Origin: Zeus faber
Taxonomy: Eukaryota > Chordata > Actinopteri > Zeiformes > Zeidae
Direction: 5' to 3'
DNA length: 64,000 nucleotides
NCBI GenBank assembly: GCA_960531495.1
Contig: OY482853.1
Location: 1,614,065-1,678,064 of the forward strand
The position numbers were made by a program, and so were the translations under genes. Below, in pieces: positions 22,226-44,574 of the stretch; within the stretch, counting starts at the first letter, position 1, and the number at the start of each line of letters is the position of its first letter. Under the pieces are notes generated by a model. The model ran no database searches. It worked only from the letters and a program-made list of their open reading frames with translations, and was not told the DNA's origin.

Positions 22226-22269
22226 TACAGGAAACCACAGCGGGGGGGGGCACGCCCCCACCCACATCG

Positions 22270-22900
22270 ACGGAGCTGAAGTGGAGGAGTCTCCTGCTTC
22301 AAGTTTCTCGGTGTGTCCATCAGCGATGGCCTCTCCTGGTCCAGGCAACCGGACACGGCAATAAAAACTGCCCAGAAGCGACGATTCTTCCTGAGGAGAC
22401 TCAAGAAGTTTGGCATGTCCGTCAGGACTCTCACCAGCTTCTACCGATGCACCATTGAGGGCATTCTTACCGGCTGCATCACCGCCTGGTACGGCAGCTG
22501 CTCTGCTGCCGATCACCAGGCGCTCCAGAGGGCGGTGAAGACAGCGGAGTGCATCATCAGCCGTCGCCTCCCCTCAGTGCAAGGCATCTACCGCACACGA
22601 CGCCTCATTAAAGTCATAAAGGACGACAGCCACCCAGGCTATGGACTGTTCACGCTGCTGCCGTCTGGTAAACGTTAGCGGAGCAGCCGGGCACGGACGA
22701 CCAGCCTCACCAACACTTTTTACCCTCAGGCCATCAGGCTTCTCAAGCTGCAACATCTGTCGTCACCTCTGTCAATTAAATGTACGCCACAACTACATGA
22801 ACACATCCAGCGGCACTGCTTCACTTTATATTTATACTCATGTCTTGTGCAGTAGACTGAGCTATTTCTTAGTTTCTGTTTTAGGATTATTTTTCTAATT
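22270..22900 (+). mobile_element. Non-LTR retrotransposon (LINE), 3' fragment
   Basis: A plus frame from about 22290 to 22678 encodes the C-terminal part of a LINE ORF2 protein just beyond the reverse transcriptase core. Diagnostic features are FLGVSISDGLSW, a FYRCTIEGILTGCITAWYG segment, and the SHPGYGLFTLLPSGKR end. A stop at 22676-22678 is followed by more recognisable C-terminal residues, so the copy is decayed. It is 5'-truncated and lies inside a minisatellite. Confidence 0.85.
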
Positions 22901-22949
22901 TTCATTTGATGTACATACACTCTTGCCCGTATTTGTAACAGTGACATTA

Positions 22950-23460
22950 TAAGGACCCTGCACAGGAACCCTGCGTAGGGACCCTGCGTAGAGACCCTGC
23001 GTAGAGACCCTGCGTAAGGACCCTGCGTAAGGACCTTGCTAAAGGGTATGGACCCTGCGTCGGTACCCTGCATAGGGACCCTATGTAAGAACCCTGCGTA
23101 GGGACCCTGTGTAAAGATCCTGGGTAAGGATCCTGCGTAAGGGAAGAGACCCCGCGTAAGGACCCTGCGTAATGGTATGGACCCTGCATAGAGACTCTGC
23201 GTAAGGACCGTGTGTAAGGACGCTGCATAAGGGTATGGACCCTGCGTAGGGACCCTACAAAGGTATTGTGCATAAGGACCCTGCCTAAGCGCCCTGCGTA
23301 AGCGCCCTACGTAGGGACCATGCATAAGGACCCTGCGTAAGGACCCTGCCTAAGCATCTTGTGTAGGGGCCCCTGAATAGGGACCATGCATAGGGACCCT
23401 GTGTAAGCACCCTGCGAAAGCACTCTGCACAGGGGCCCTGCATACGGACCCTTTAAAGGA
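22950..23460. repeat. Minisatellite, GGACCCTGCGTAA unit (right half)
   Basis: The same unit and orientation as 21770-22225, on the other side of the LINE fragment; it ends about 110 bp before the claudin start codon. Confidence 0.9.
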
Positions 23461-23569
23461 CCGTGTGGATTGGAAAGCTTCAAATTTCCACCACTTGTCC
23501 AGGGAGGAGGTTTCCTCTTCATGACCTCACAGCTGCTCCTCCTCTGATTGGTCGCAGGTCGGCGGTGGC

Positions 23570-26390
23570 ATGGCGGCAGCGCTGCAGGTCCTGGGCCTGC
23601 TCCTGGGCCTGGTGTCCTGGTGCCTCCAGTCCAGCTGCTCCAGCTCCAGGACCTGGAGGGTCCGTAGCCAGGCCGACACAGTGGCCAGCAGCCAGTGGCT
23701 GTTCGAGGGGCTGTGGGAGAGCTGCGCTGCCTCCGCCCTGGGCTCCGTCCAGTGCAGCCGCTTCAGGACGCTGCTGGGACTACCAGGTACGCAGCGGTGG
23801 GTTAGCGGAGATTAGATTACATTACATTACATTAGGTTTGATTAGATGAGATTAGATTAGATTACATTACATTACATTAGGTTTGATTAGATGAGATTAG
23901 ATTAGATTACATTACATTACATTAGGTTTGATTAGATGAGATTAGATTACATTACATTACATTACATTAGGTTTGATTAGATGCGATTATATGAGATTAG
24001 AATACATTACATTACATTACATTACATTAGGTATAATTAGATTAGATTAGATTAGATTACATTAGGTTTGATTAGATTAGATTACATTACATTAGGTTTG
24101 ATTAGATTAGGTTTGATTAGATGAGATGAGATTACATTACATTACATTAGGTTTGATTACATTACATTACATTACGTTTGATTAGATTAGGTTTGATTAG
24201 ATGAGATTAGATTAGATTACATTACATTACATTAGGTTTGATTAGATGACATTAGATTACATTACATTACATTAGGTTTGATTACATTAGATTACATTAC
24301 ATTACATTACATTACATCACATTAGGTTTGATTAGATTAGGTTTGATTAGATTAGATTAGATTAAATGAGGTCAGGATACTTCCTCCATGCGATCCTGTC
24401 CAGTGCAGCCGCTCCAGGTTGCTTCTACTACCAGGTCAGTGGGTTAGGGTTAAACTACATTAGATAAGAGTTGGATTAGGACCATCTAGGTTATGTTGGG
24501 GTTGGATTACATGAGGTTTAATTCAGATGGTTATGATAGGATAGACGAGGCTAGGTTACAGTAGGCTAGGATAAATTAAATTAGAATAGATTAGGGTAGT
24601 TTAGGCTTTAGATTGTATTATGTTCAATGATGAGACTAGATTATGTAAAATGATGTGATATTATGTTAAATTCCATGGGATTAGATTCGTTTTTAGATTA
24701 GATAAAACTGTTCTTCTCTCATTTCTGCACTTCCTGTCCAGTGCATGTCCAGTTCTGTAGAGCTCTGATGATCCTGTCTTTACTGGTGGGAATGGTTTCC
24801 ATCGTGCTGTGTGTACTGGGAATGAGGTGCACGAAGCTCGGCAGAACCACAGAGTTGCTCAAGGGCAGGATGACGCTGGCGGCAGGAAGCCTCTTCATCC
24901 TGTCAGGTACCCAAAAGTAACTGATTACTCTGGTTCAGGTCAAATCAGTGGATTCCACCCTCATCTTCCTGTCTGTCTTCCTGTCTGTCTTCCTGTCTGT
25001 CCTCCAGGTCTGTCCACCCTGGTCGCAGTGTCCTGGTACGCTGGTACAGTCATCCAGGAGTTCAACGACCCGTTCCGCGCCGGAGTCCGGTGCGTTCCAC
25101 ACACACACTCATTCTGTGGTGACGTGGGGAGCGTGCCCGTGATGAGCGTTCACGTGGGGAGCGTGCCCGTGATGAGCGTTCACGTGGGGAGCGTGCCCGT
25201 GATGAGCGTTCACGTGGGGAGCGTGCCCGTGATGAGCGTTCACGTGGGGAGCGTGCCCGTGATGAGCGTTCACGTGGGGAGCGTGCACGTGAGGAGATGC
25301 TGGTGTAATTCCCAACTGAATGTATTTAATTTGTTTTATTTGGATTTGTTGCAAAACAGTTACATTTGAGAAAATAACAAGAGAGTAAGAATCCATTAAT
25401 CCAGAGATTCTGTCCTTGTCCAGTTTGTCTGTCTGTCCTCTCTCAGTCTCTGACCCTGTCTCACTGTCCTCCAGGTTCGAGCTGGGTGCTGCTCTGTATC
25501 AGGGCTGGGCAGCTTCCTGTCTCTCTCTCCTCGGGGGGTCACTGCTCTGCTGCTCCTACAGAGCAAACCAAGTGCACGCCAGGCAGCAGTAAGGAACCAG
25601 CCCCCTTTAGGTCCTCAGGGCCTGGGTCATTTCCTCCTTCATGAACTCATAGTAGTAGTATCATTAATAGAAGAACAGAAGAAGAACAAGAGAAGAACAA
25701 TCTTTATTTGTCACACAACACACCACACTACAACACATGCTTGCACACACACACACACACACACGCACATGCTTTGGATGGTGCCGGTGAAATGGTTCCT
25801 CTGCGTTTAACCATCCTGGCTTGTCCTACTTCCGGGGCCACAGCCAGGAGCAGTGTGCAGCATACGTGGACGCGCCTGGGGACCAGGTGATGAGTGTCCA
25901 TCGCTGGTCAGACCATGATGTCTGCATGTTTTTGGGGGGGGTCCTTACTGACGTGAGGTGGAGGAAACCCCATGTGAGCACGGGGAGAACATGCAAACTC
26001 CACACAGAAAGGCTCCTGTTTGGGAGATAACCCAACGGAGCACGGTGCCAACAGCGCCCCAGGCGGGAACCGAACCCAGGACCTTCTTGCTGTGAGGCAG
26101 CAGTGCAATGCACTGTTGCCACCGTGCCACTAATATTATTAATACTATAGCTAAAAGTTCATTAAAATACAATTACAATTATTAATATACCTTATTAATA
26201 GTAACAGTCATGAAGAGCTTTATTTGAAGTGTGACTGAGGTGACTTCTTGAGTTCATACTTTCTCGCTCATGCAGTTTTCTGCTCTACAGGAACGTTTCC
26301 TACAAATTCTCCACTTCGGGTCCAGGACTCAGGATCTACCGAGCACCGGGATCCGGCTCCGGCAGCGGGCCCTCCACAGAGTACGTCTGA
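23570..26390 (+). CDS. Claudin (multi-exon, claudin-10/-15-like)
   Basis: Four-pass tight-junction membrane protein. Five coding exons: 23570-23786, 24742-24906, 25008-25089, 25475-25588, 26291-26390, all GT-AG with matching phases, giving 225 aa. TM1 spans about residues 6-22. The first extracellular loop has the claudin signature W29, GLW (47-49), C52, C62. QFCRALM follows, opening TM2. The second loop has the DPF motif, and the C-terminus ends in EYV, a PDZ-binding motif. The five-exon layout resembles claudin-10, -15 and -18 rather than the single-exon claudins. ATG 23570 gives a normal TM1 with no extra leader. Introns 1 and 3 contain minisatellites. The paralog cannot be fixed without a tree, so no symbol is given. 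Confidence 0.92.
23812..24365. repeat. Minisatellite, ATTAGATTACATTACATT type, claudin intron 1
   Basis: Arrays of (ATTAC)n and ATTAGGTTTGATTAGATGAG blocks forming higher-order units of about 60 bp; begins about 25 bp after the exon 1 donor. Confidence 0.92.
25119..25296. repeat. 30-bp minisatellite with E-box cores, claudin intron 3
   Basis: Six near-identical tandem 30-bp units. Each contains a CACGTG palindrome in GTTCACGTGGGG and a GTGATGAGCG stretch. It begins about 30 bp after the donor at 25090. Confidence 0.93.
25690..26132 (+). repeat. Interspersed repeat, copy 1
   Basis: About 440 bp that recurs in reverse orientation at 43442-43800. Shared landmarks include GAGGAAACCCCATGTGAGCA, GGAGAACATGCAAACTCCAC and CCTTCTTGCTGTGAGG, all common in fish genomes. 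Both copies carry an internal (CA)n run. It lies in claudin intron 4. No transposase or RT frame; family unassigned. Confidence 0.75.
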
Positions 26391-26960
26391 AACAGGAAGT
26401 CCAGGTCCAGGTCTGGGGGTCCAGGCCTGGAGGTCCGGGTCGGTCCTGTCCAACCGGACCGTAACCGTTGGAGCTGGACCCGCACCAGCACCGAGGAGCG
26501 TCTTCACAGTGGAATGCGTTTCAATAGAATATAAGATGTTGCAGTCAGGGTCTGCTGGTGATTTGGATCCTAATCCTTTTATATTATTTGTGTTTTAATT
26601 GAAATGAATGAATCGAAGCGTTTAAAAGGCGGGCGTGTCACTCTGCGTTTGAAGGAAGGGAACACAGCTGCTGAAAAGAACAAATCCAGACAGAAAGTTG
26701 TTTGTTGAAACAGGTTTAAGTATTTCCAGTATTTGTAAAGTATTCTGTTGATTCAGTTTAAAGTCTAACGTGTTGGTGGTGATGATGAACTGAGCACAGC
26801 AACAATTCAGCTGTATTAGGAGGAGTGCATTGTAGGTAGTGATACAAGTTCTGTTAGCGTTCCATCCGTAGAAGCGTCTCATGTTCACGTCCCACCTGCT
26901 GTTCCATCGTTCCCTAGATGTTTCATTTTGAACTTAAAATAAAAGATTCATGTACAGTTC
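26391..26960 (+). promoter_or_regulatory. Claudin 3' UTR with poly(A) signal
   Basis: Follows TGA at 26388-26390. An AATAAA signal lies at 26938-26943. Confidence 0.6.
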
Positions 26961-27104
26961 ATTGTGTGACTTGGTCTTCTTGTTAATTTCACTTCCTGTT
27001 TTCCTTCTGTACGTTTTCTCTGAGTAGAAATTGGAAAGGTGGTTAGGAAGTGAACACCATGTATTAGTCATTATCACCATGGCAACCAGTGGTAAACAAA
27101 TGTG

Positions 27105-27406
27105 TGTGGTGTGGGGAGGGTGTGGTTTGAGCAGCCACACCTGTCCTGGGTCCAGGTAATCGGGGCCCAGGAATAGAGTGGCTGTACACCTGTTGAGCGT
27201 TGGTCTGACGCGCAACAGGTAAACCCCCCATCCCCACACTCACTCAGGAGAGGAGCCCTGGTCATGACACATGTCTTTCTGCTCATGGCTTGTTCCACCT
27301 GGCCCACTCTCTACAATAAACCAGTGTCTTCAACCCCCTCGTCTGTGTGTCTGTGCTGGAGGTCCCTGAAAACGTCACTTGGGTGCTGGCAGGTGAAACT
27401 TCCACA
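27105..27406 (+). mobile_element. Solo-LTR-like repeat, copy 1
   Basis: A 302-bp segment with TGTGG...CCACA ends and an internal AATAAA in CTACAATAAACCAGTGTCTT. A close relative (290 bp, same orientation) lies at 55876-56165. Inverted TG...CA ends plus a poly(A) signal suggest an LTR. No convincing target-site duplication was found and no internal domain adjoins it. Confidence 0.55.
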
Positions 27407-28599
27407 AGGAGATCCTCACCAGCTCGCGTGAGTAAACACAGTGAAAGTGAAACTGCATTTTTCTGACTGAATCAGACCCTGTGTAGGGTCCCCACGTGGG
27501 GTCTGTCAAAGAGCAGAACGATTGATGAAATTTGCTTTGACTCTGGGAGAAATGAAGCTTGGAAATCATGGTATGTCACTTTTTGCCAGAGACTTTGTGT
27601 GAGCGTGGGATGGATGTGTTGCAACACTTGACCTTGACACTTGTCCTGTTTTAACTTTTACCCCAAACACCCTCACACAGAGCTGAACACCTTTCCATGA
27701 CTTTTGCTGTAAACATTTGCACACGTGGGAAAGGTGATGCAGACTCCACCTCCTGTGTCAACTCCGCATGGATGAGATCTAATAAAAACAAACTTGAATT
27801 TGATTCTGTCTAAAAGTCAACTTCAAGCTGAATAACATGGTCGCGATTGTCCCGTTGTTATATGTGTTGCAAAACTGGATCAATTCTGAACATTCTGATG
27901 CCCGTCACTCTGGTTCACTCCCGCTGATTGAAGAATAGGCGTCGCCAGGGAGCGGCAAGGCCCGGATCTGAAAACTTTAGGTTCCCTCGACGCATTAATA
28001 CTCAATTCAAAACAGCTGAAAGCCCACAGATCATTATCATGATACATATGATGGTAAACTATGGACGGACACTAGGAATTCCCCAGAGATGACAGAATGT
28101 ATTACTTCATTGGACAATTAGACAATAACCAACACTGAAAGAAGATATTAAAAAAACAGAAATGTATTCATCTCATTTGGTTTAAAACTGTAAGAAATAA
28201 ATAATACTCTACAATACATATTACAATGAGAAAGGGAAGAACCTGTAATCGAAATGCAACATGGGCTTCTTCACATAATCTAGTTGAGGTTCGACAGCTG
28301 TAAGTACAGTAGTTTGACTACTATAAGTACAGAACGCGACGTGTTTTGGGAGCTCTACAAAATCCGAGGAATTCCAACGCACCATGAAAACCGGCTGCTC
28401 ATTGGAACCGGAAGCGGAAGCTGCCTTACGTTTTCGGCGTGCCCCCGTTTGAGAAACACTGCTTTAAAGCACAGGGATAAAACATTAACATTTAATAAAT
28501 ACATTGTTTTAAAGAACAGCCCGACATCGTTTTACGAATCGGGCAGAAAATACAGAGCAACTTAATGGATGTGATATTAAATGCAACACGGGTTCTATA
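27407..28599. other. Intergenic between claudin and ATG16L1
   Basis: No gene, RNA or clear repeat recognised. Two loosely similar 28-bp stretches (AAATGCAACATGGGCTTCT near 28252 and AAATGCAACACGGGTTCTAT near 28579) form a weak direct repeat. Confidence 0.5.
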
Positions 28600-28815
28600 C
28601 GCTTAGTAATTCCCGCTGCTCTGACGTCATTAATCTGCGACGGACCAGGAAGCGCTGCGGAATCAAGATGGCCGCCAAGTCGAGCGAGGGAAGCGGAGCG
28701 GCAGATGTTGGCTAACGCGTTGAAACACCTTTTTATTTCAGACCGCACGGTTAGAAACAGGCCTCTCTGCGGCGGCGGAGCCTCCACCTCGCCGCCTCTG
28801 CGACTCCGATACGGT
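28600..28815 (+). promoter_or_regulatory. ATG16L1 promoter and non-coding first exon
   Basis: CpG-rich. A CRE (TGACGTCA) lies at 28622-28629 and a YY1-type CAAGATGGCCGCC at 28664-28676, typical of TATA-less housekeeping promoters where the YY1 motif sits at the transcription start. A GTGAGT donor follows at about 28814, and the coding exon acceptor is at 29640. The ATG inside the YY1 motif (28668) opens a 15-codon upstream frame. Promoter role inferred. Confidence 0.7.
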
Positions 28816-29646
28816 GAGTAGTTTGGGTTTTATCGCTGGGCGTCCGGCCGCCCCAGCGCCGAAGCACAACTAGCATGCTAAACTAGCCTGAATGCTATGT
28901 TGGAGCACGGCGAGTCACGATGTCGGTGCTGGGGCTGCACGGTGTAACATCCAGGATAATATCCGGTAAGATGAGATAATAATCAGTAGAGTTCCGGTAG
29001 AAACGTGTCTGCCATCAGCCCAGAGCGGCGGCTGAAGAGCAGCTGCCCGGCAACAAAAACACCAGGAAACATTATGCAACCCTGTGGTGGATCTCAACCT
29101 TTTCACACCAAGGACCCAAAGTTTGGTCAGTAATGGACTTTGCATCCAATCTGAGCAAATTATAGGTAAATACGGTTTAGTGTGTCTACTCTAATTAGCG
29201 TGATAACAAACTACTTTCAAATCATTACTGCAATTCCCAACTTCGTGGAGATGAAATAGCCGTGAAGTTTAATCAGTGATAGTTTGCTGGCTAACCTCTG
29301 GGAGGAGCCGCTGGGGTCCCTGGACTATTGAGAACTACTGGGCTATAGCATATCTCCCTGTTCTTCTTGTGTGGTCAGGAAATTTATCGGTCACAGCGCT
29401 GCTTGCAGAGGGACATTTCCAGAACCACAGAAATTACATTTTGTTGAGCCACAAATTACTCCAAAGTTAGACTTTTGGTGGCAGTGTCGTTCTGGATCGC
29501 ATCTTTGTTTTGGGCCTTTCTGTGGCGTGCTTTCACACCGATCATCATGCATTTAAGTGATTTAGCCAATGGAATGACTTTTTAATGTCGTTGGCCAACT
29601 CGGTTGCTTGCGGCCTGATTTTGTTGCTTTCTTTGTTCAGCTGATC

Positions 29647-41156
<11,510 letters not shown>

Positions 41157-42110
41157 TCGGACGTCTTTCCCCGGGACGATCGCCGATTGGTCCCCTGGCG
41201 TTGTGGGCGTTGGTCCGGCAGAGCTGTCGTCACGGAAATGGGCTCTCCGGCCGCGGGGACCGCTGTCGCACTTTTCTGGCACGGCGGCCATTTTGGCCTT
41301 GTCGGTTCTGCCCGCCACTCGGGAAAACCGTCGAGGGTTGAGCCGTCGGAGGCACAAAATGGCGGCGGAGAGAAACGGGAAGTAAATGTATTTATCTGAT
41401 ATCAGAGTCAGAGCCTTTTAACGCTGTGTGTGTTGCTGTACTTGTGAAGACATTTTGGCTTTGGAGTCTGGGCAGTGAGACAGATACTACACTGCCCTGT
41501 CTGTCACATCGGAACAGACGTCTCTAAACGGTAACAAAACCCAAATAATATCAAAGCAACAGACTTCTTCATCTGGCTCATGAGGGGGTGTGGTCAGAAC
41601 ACTCTGGAAGCTGGTTTCCATGGAGACCAGTGAGCCTGATGCTCTGGGGGGGGTGTAACCCTGATGGTCACTTCCTGTTCCTGTAGAGGTGTTTAAACTG
41701 ATGAGCAGGTTTAATGCCTTGCTCATGGCCAAACATTTGGTGTTAACTCAGCTCTCGTTTCAGCACTTCCTGTCATGAAACCACTTTTAACTCGTTGATG
41801 CACCACACGTGACCCCGGCAACCAAACCGCATCAGTCACTTCAGATTCAACATTTTCCTTCGGTCCCCCCAGATCAACGAAACAACTTAGTTCAGTTGGT
41901 TCGACAGGGTCTCATGCAGCAGGCCCCGCCCCCTTGTGCTGATTGGCTGACTGGCTTGGCCAGTCATGTGATTGTACATTTTAAGTTATTTGTGGATGAA
42001 TGGGCTTCATGTGAGTGTTGTCTGCGCTGTATAAAGTCCACAGAAACGCGGTGTTCTGTGTTTTATTCAAATACAGTTTATGGATTTAATAAACAGTCTG
42101 AAATCCAGCG
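41157..42110 (+). promoter_or_regulatory. ATG16L1 3' UTR with poly(A) signal
   Basis: Follows the TGA at 41154-41156. An AATAAA lies at 42088-42093. The first 240 bases are CpG-rich and keep frames open on both strands, but no separate gene is recognised. Confidence 0.6.
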
Positions 42111-43085
42111 AGCTGAAGCATCGATGCTTGAATGTTTTTATTTTTTCTTTTTTTTCTTTTGTATAAATACAAAATGGGGAAATGCAGTTTTAAGTTGTGA
42201 AGCCTGCAGAGAACTCCTGCTTCATTGATCTTCATGCAGGTTGAGTGTCGGTCATAAACCTCTGTCCAGCAGGAGCGGGGGTCAGAGGTCACGAGTACGC
42301 GCGGTGCTAATGGATGTTCATACATACATACAATAATACACACAAAGCGTATGATGGGAGGAACTTGTTTCCTGTGGCTGGTTGCAGTATTTGTGCGCTT
42401 TTCAAATGAATGTAGATTTGACATGGCAGCGTTTGGAGGACGTGTGGACGTCAGCTCCAACAAGTCAATGTGCTGCTGCAAACATCACATGTGATCACAG
42501 CCATTTTTTATGATCACAGATCATTTTTGGTCACAGCTCCAAAAAAAAATATACAAGATGGAAAAGTTTGTTGGCTTGGAGTCATCATCTCTTTTTAAAT
42601 GATGTGAATGTGTTCAACCTACACCTATTTTGGAGGCTTTCTCAATTTATTGTGTCATCTATATTTTGTCATTTCAAGTTGGGATCCTCTGAGAAAAACA
42701 TATTTGACAAATACAAGATTTAACGTTGATCCAGCCACAAGGTTCCTGGTGTTGGAAGAAGAACAGACTGTCTGGAGCAGCACTCTGTCTTCAGCTGGAA
42801 ACCCGTTTGGAACGACTTCATGCCATAAATGGTCGCATCACTTTGACTTTTTGGCCTCTTGCTCTGGTTCCCTGAGGAATGGAGGAGGATCTGCTTCACT
42901 GCAGCTGCTTTGTCACTAAATGTAACTGAAGGCGTTGGTGTGTTGCCGTGGTGTCCACGCCCAGATGAATGATCCACGTACAAACACGGGGATGGAGGTT
43001 GGATGTTTTCAGGTTTGACGTGTGGAGGTGAAACAAAGCATCACTTTTAAAAACAAGTGGAGCAAGCAGCCAATAAACAATGATT
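42111..43085. other. Intergenic between ATG16L1 and ABCC5
   Basis: No gene recognised. Open frames of up to 131 codons on the minus strand lack similarity that I can identify. Confidence 0.45.
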
Positions 43086-43089
43086 CAAG

Positions 43090-43440
43090 AAGATGAGTGG
43101 ATAAGCTGTCGGTCTACCTGCTCATCTGTCTGTCTGCCTGCCTGCCTGTCTGTCTGTTTGCTTGCGTGTTGGTCTACCTGCATGCCTGTCCGTCTATCTG
43201 ACCGTCTGCCTGCATGCCTGTTTTCCTGCATGCCTGTCTGTCTGTCTCACTGCCTGCCCATCTATCTGTCTGTTTGCTTGCATGTCGGTCTACCTGCATG
43301 CCTGTCTGTCTATCTGTGTCTGCCTGCATGCTGGTCTGTCTGTCTCACTGTCTGCCCGTCTGTCTGTTCACTTCCTGCCTGTCTGTCTGTCTCACTGCCT
43401 GCCTGCCTGTCTGTCTGTTTGCTTGCATGTCCGTCTACCC
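43090..43440. repeat. (CTGT/CTGC)n microsatellite
   Basis: Interrupted tandem CTGCCTGTCTGT units. The Cys/Leu/Ser-rich frames of 140-190 codons here are translations of the repeat. Confidence 0.9.
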
Positions 43441-43441
43441 A

Positions 43442-43732
43442 CCGGGGCGCTGTTGGCACCGTGCTCCGGTGGGTTATCTCCCAAACAGGAGCCTTTCTGT
43501 GTGGAGTTTGCATGTTCTCCCCGTGCTCACATGGGGTTTCCTCCACCTCACGTCAGTAAGGACCCCCCTCAAAAACATGCACCCATCATGGTCTGACCAG
43601 CGATGGACACTTATCACCTGGTCCCCGGGCGCGTCCACGTACGCTGCCCACTGCTCCTGGCTGTGCCCCCGGAGGAAGGACAAGCCAGGATGGTTCAATG
43701 CAGAGGAGCCATTTCACCAGCACCATCAAAGC

Positions 43733-43763
<31 letters not shown>

Positions 43764-43800
43764 AGCATGTGGAGTGGAGTGTCGTGTGACAATTAAAGAC
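43442..43800 (-). repeat. Interspersed repeat, copy 2 (reverse)
   Basis: Reverse complement of the repeat at 25690-26132, including the internal dinucleotide run, here (TG)n at 43736-43760. Directly adjoins the (CTGC)n array. Confidence 0.8.
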
Positions 43801-44154
43801 TGTTTCTGTTCTTTCTGTTTCTGTTTTCTACCTGCATGCCTGTCTGCTTCTGTCTGTTTGCCTGCATTCCTGTTTGTCTCACTGTCTGTCTGTCTAATAT
43901 TCAAATGGTTGTATTCATGCAGTTACTTTCTAAGACAAATGGGGGGAAAAAAAGTGAAGAACAGACCAAGAATAGAAATAGAAAATGTAAATATTGCAGA
44001 ATATAAAATCAAACATTGCTGTTAAAATAAAATATATATTTTAATCAAATGACATGCCTATATATAAGTTAAGCTAACCTAAAATAAGAAATTAAAAATA
44101 GGCAAATTAAGAAAAAATAACAATTTATAGAAATGATTTAAAACGCCATCAGAA

Positions 44155-44445
44155 AGCGGGTTCACTGCGCGTGCGCACTTTCCTCTGCGAGAACACATTA
44201 CCGCTTCAAACGGCGTCCCGCAAAGCACGCTGGGAAATGAAGTCGGAGCTCGCAGCGCCGCCGCTGCCCTTGAGCGGGCGGGACTACACTTCCCAGGATG
44301 CAGCGCGCATCGCGGTCCAGAGCGGAACGAAGAGAAGTTGTTTTTCCTGGCGATGCCGAGAAGAGGAGGAGGAGGAGCAGAGCAGCAGGTCGGTGCCACC
44401 ACCACCACCACCACCACCCGAACGGTCCCCCTAGCGCTAGCACTA
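44155..44445 (+). promoter_or_regulatory. Probable ABCC5 promoter and 5' UTR exon
   Basis: A CpG-rich island with an NRF1-like TGCGCGTGCGCA at 44166-44177 and a ZNF143-type ACTACACTTCCC near 44283. These are features of TATA-less promoters. It precedes the probable first ABCC5 coding exon by 1.9 kb with no other gene between. The non-coding exon boundary could not be fixed, and the island might also drive a minus-strand transcript. Confidence 0.55.
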
Positions 44446-44574
44446 TGAATGTTTTTAATAAGTATTATTTCATTATCATGCAATGTACATCTCCAGCGGA
44501 GGGACGCTGTGTCCTCAGGACGATGGGACCAAACAAACACTGTTCTGCTCTGTCTGGAGGTCTTCTTCATCCTC

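Noticed and set aside
21750-23325. Minus-strand Gly-Pro-Tyr-Ala repeat proteins of 171-245 codons
   Set aside because: Produced by the GGACCCTGCGTAA minisatellite and an antisense LINE fragment; no conserved domain.
24000-25296. CRISPR-like regular repeats
   Set aside because: Tandem units have no unique spacers, and the locus is a eukaryotic intron.
28668-28715. Alternative ATG16L1 start in the first exon
   Set aside because: The frame from this ATG closes after 15 codons, and the ATG lies in a YY1-type motif; the conserved N-terminus starts at 29647.
43080-43789. Cys-rich frames resembling secreted proteins
   Set aside because: Translations of a CTGT/CTGC microsatellite joined to a dispersed repeat that also occurs at 25690-26132.
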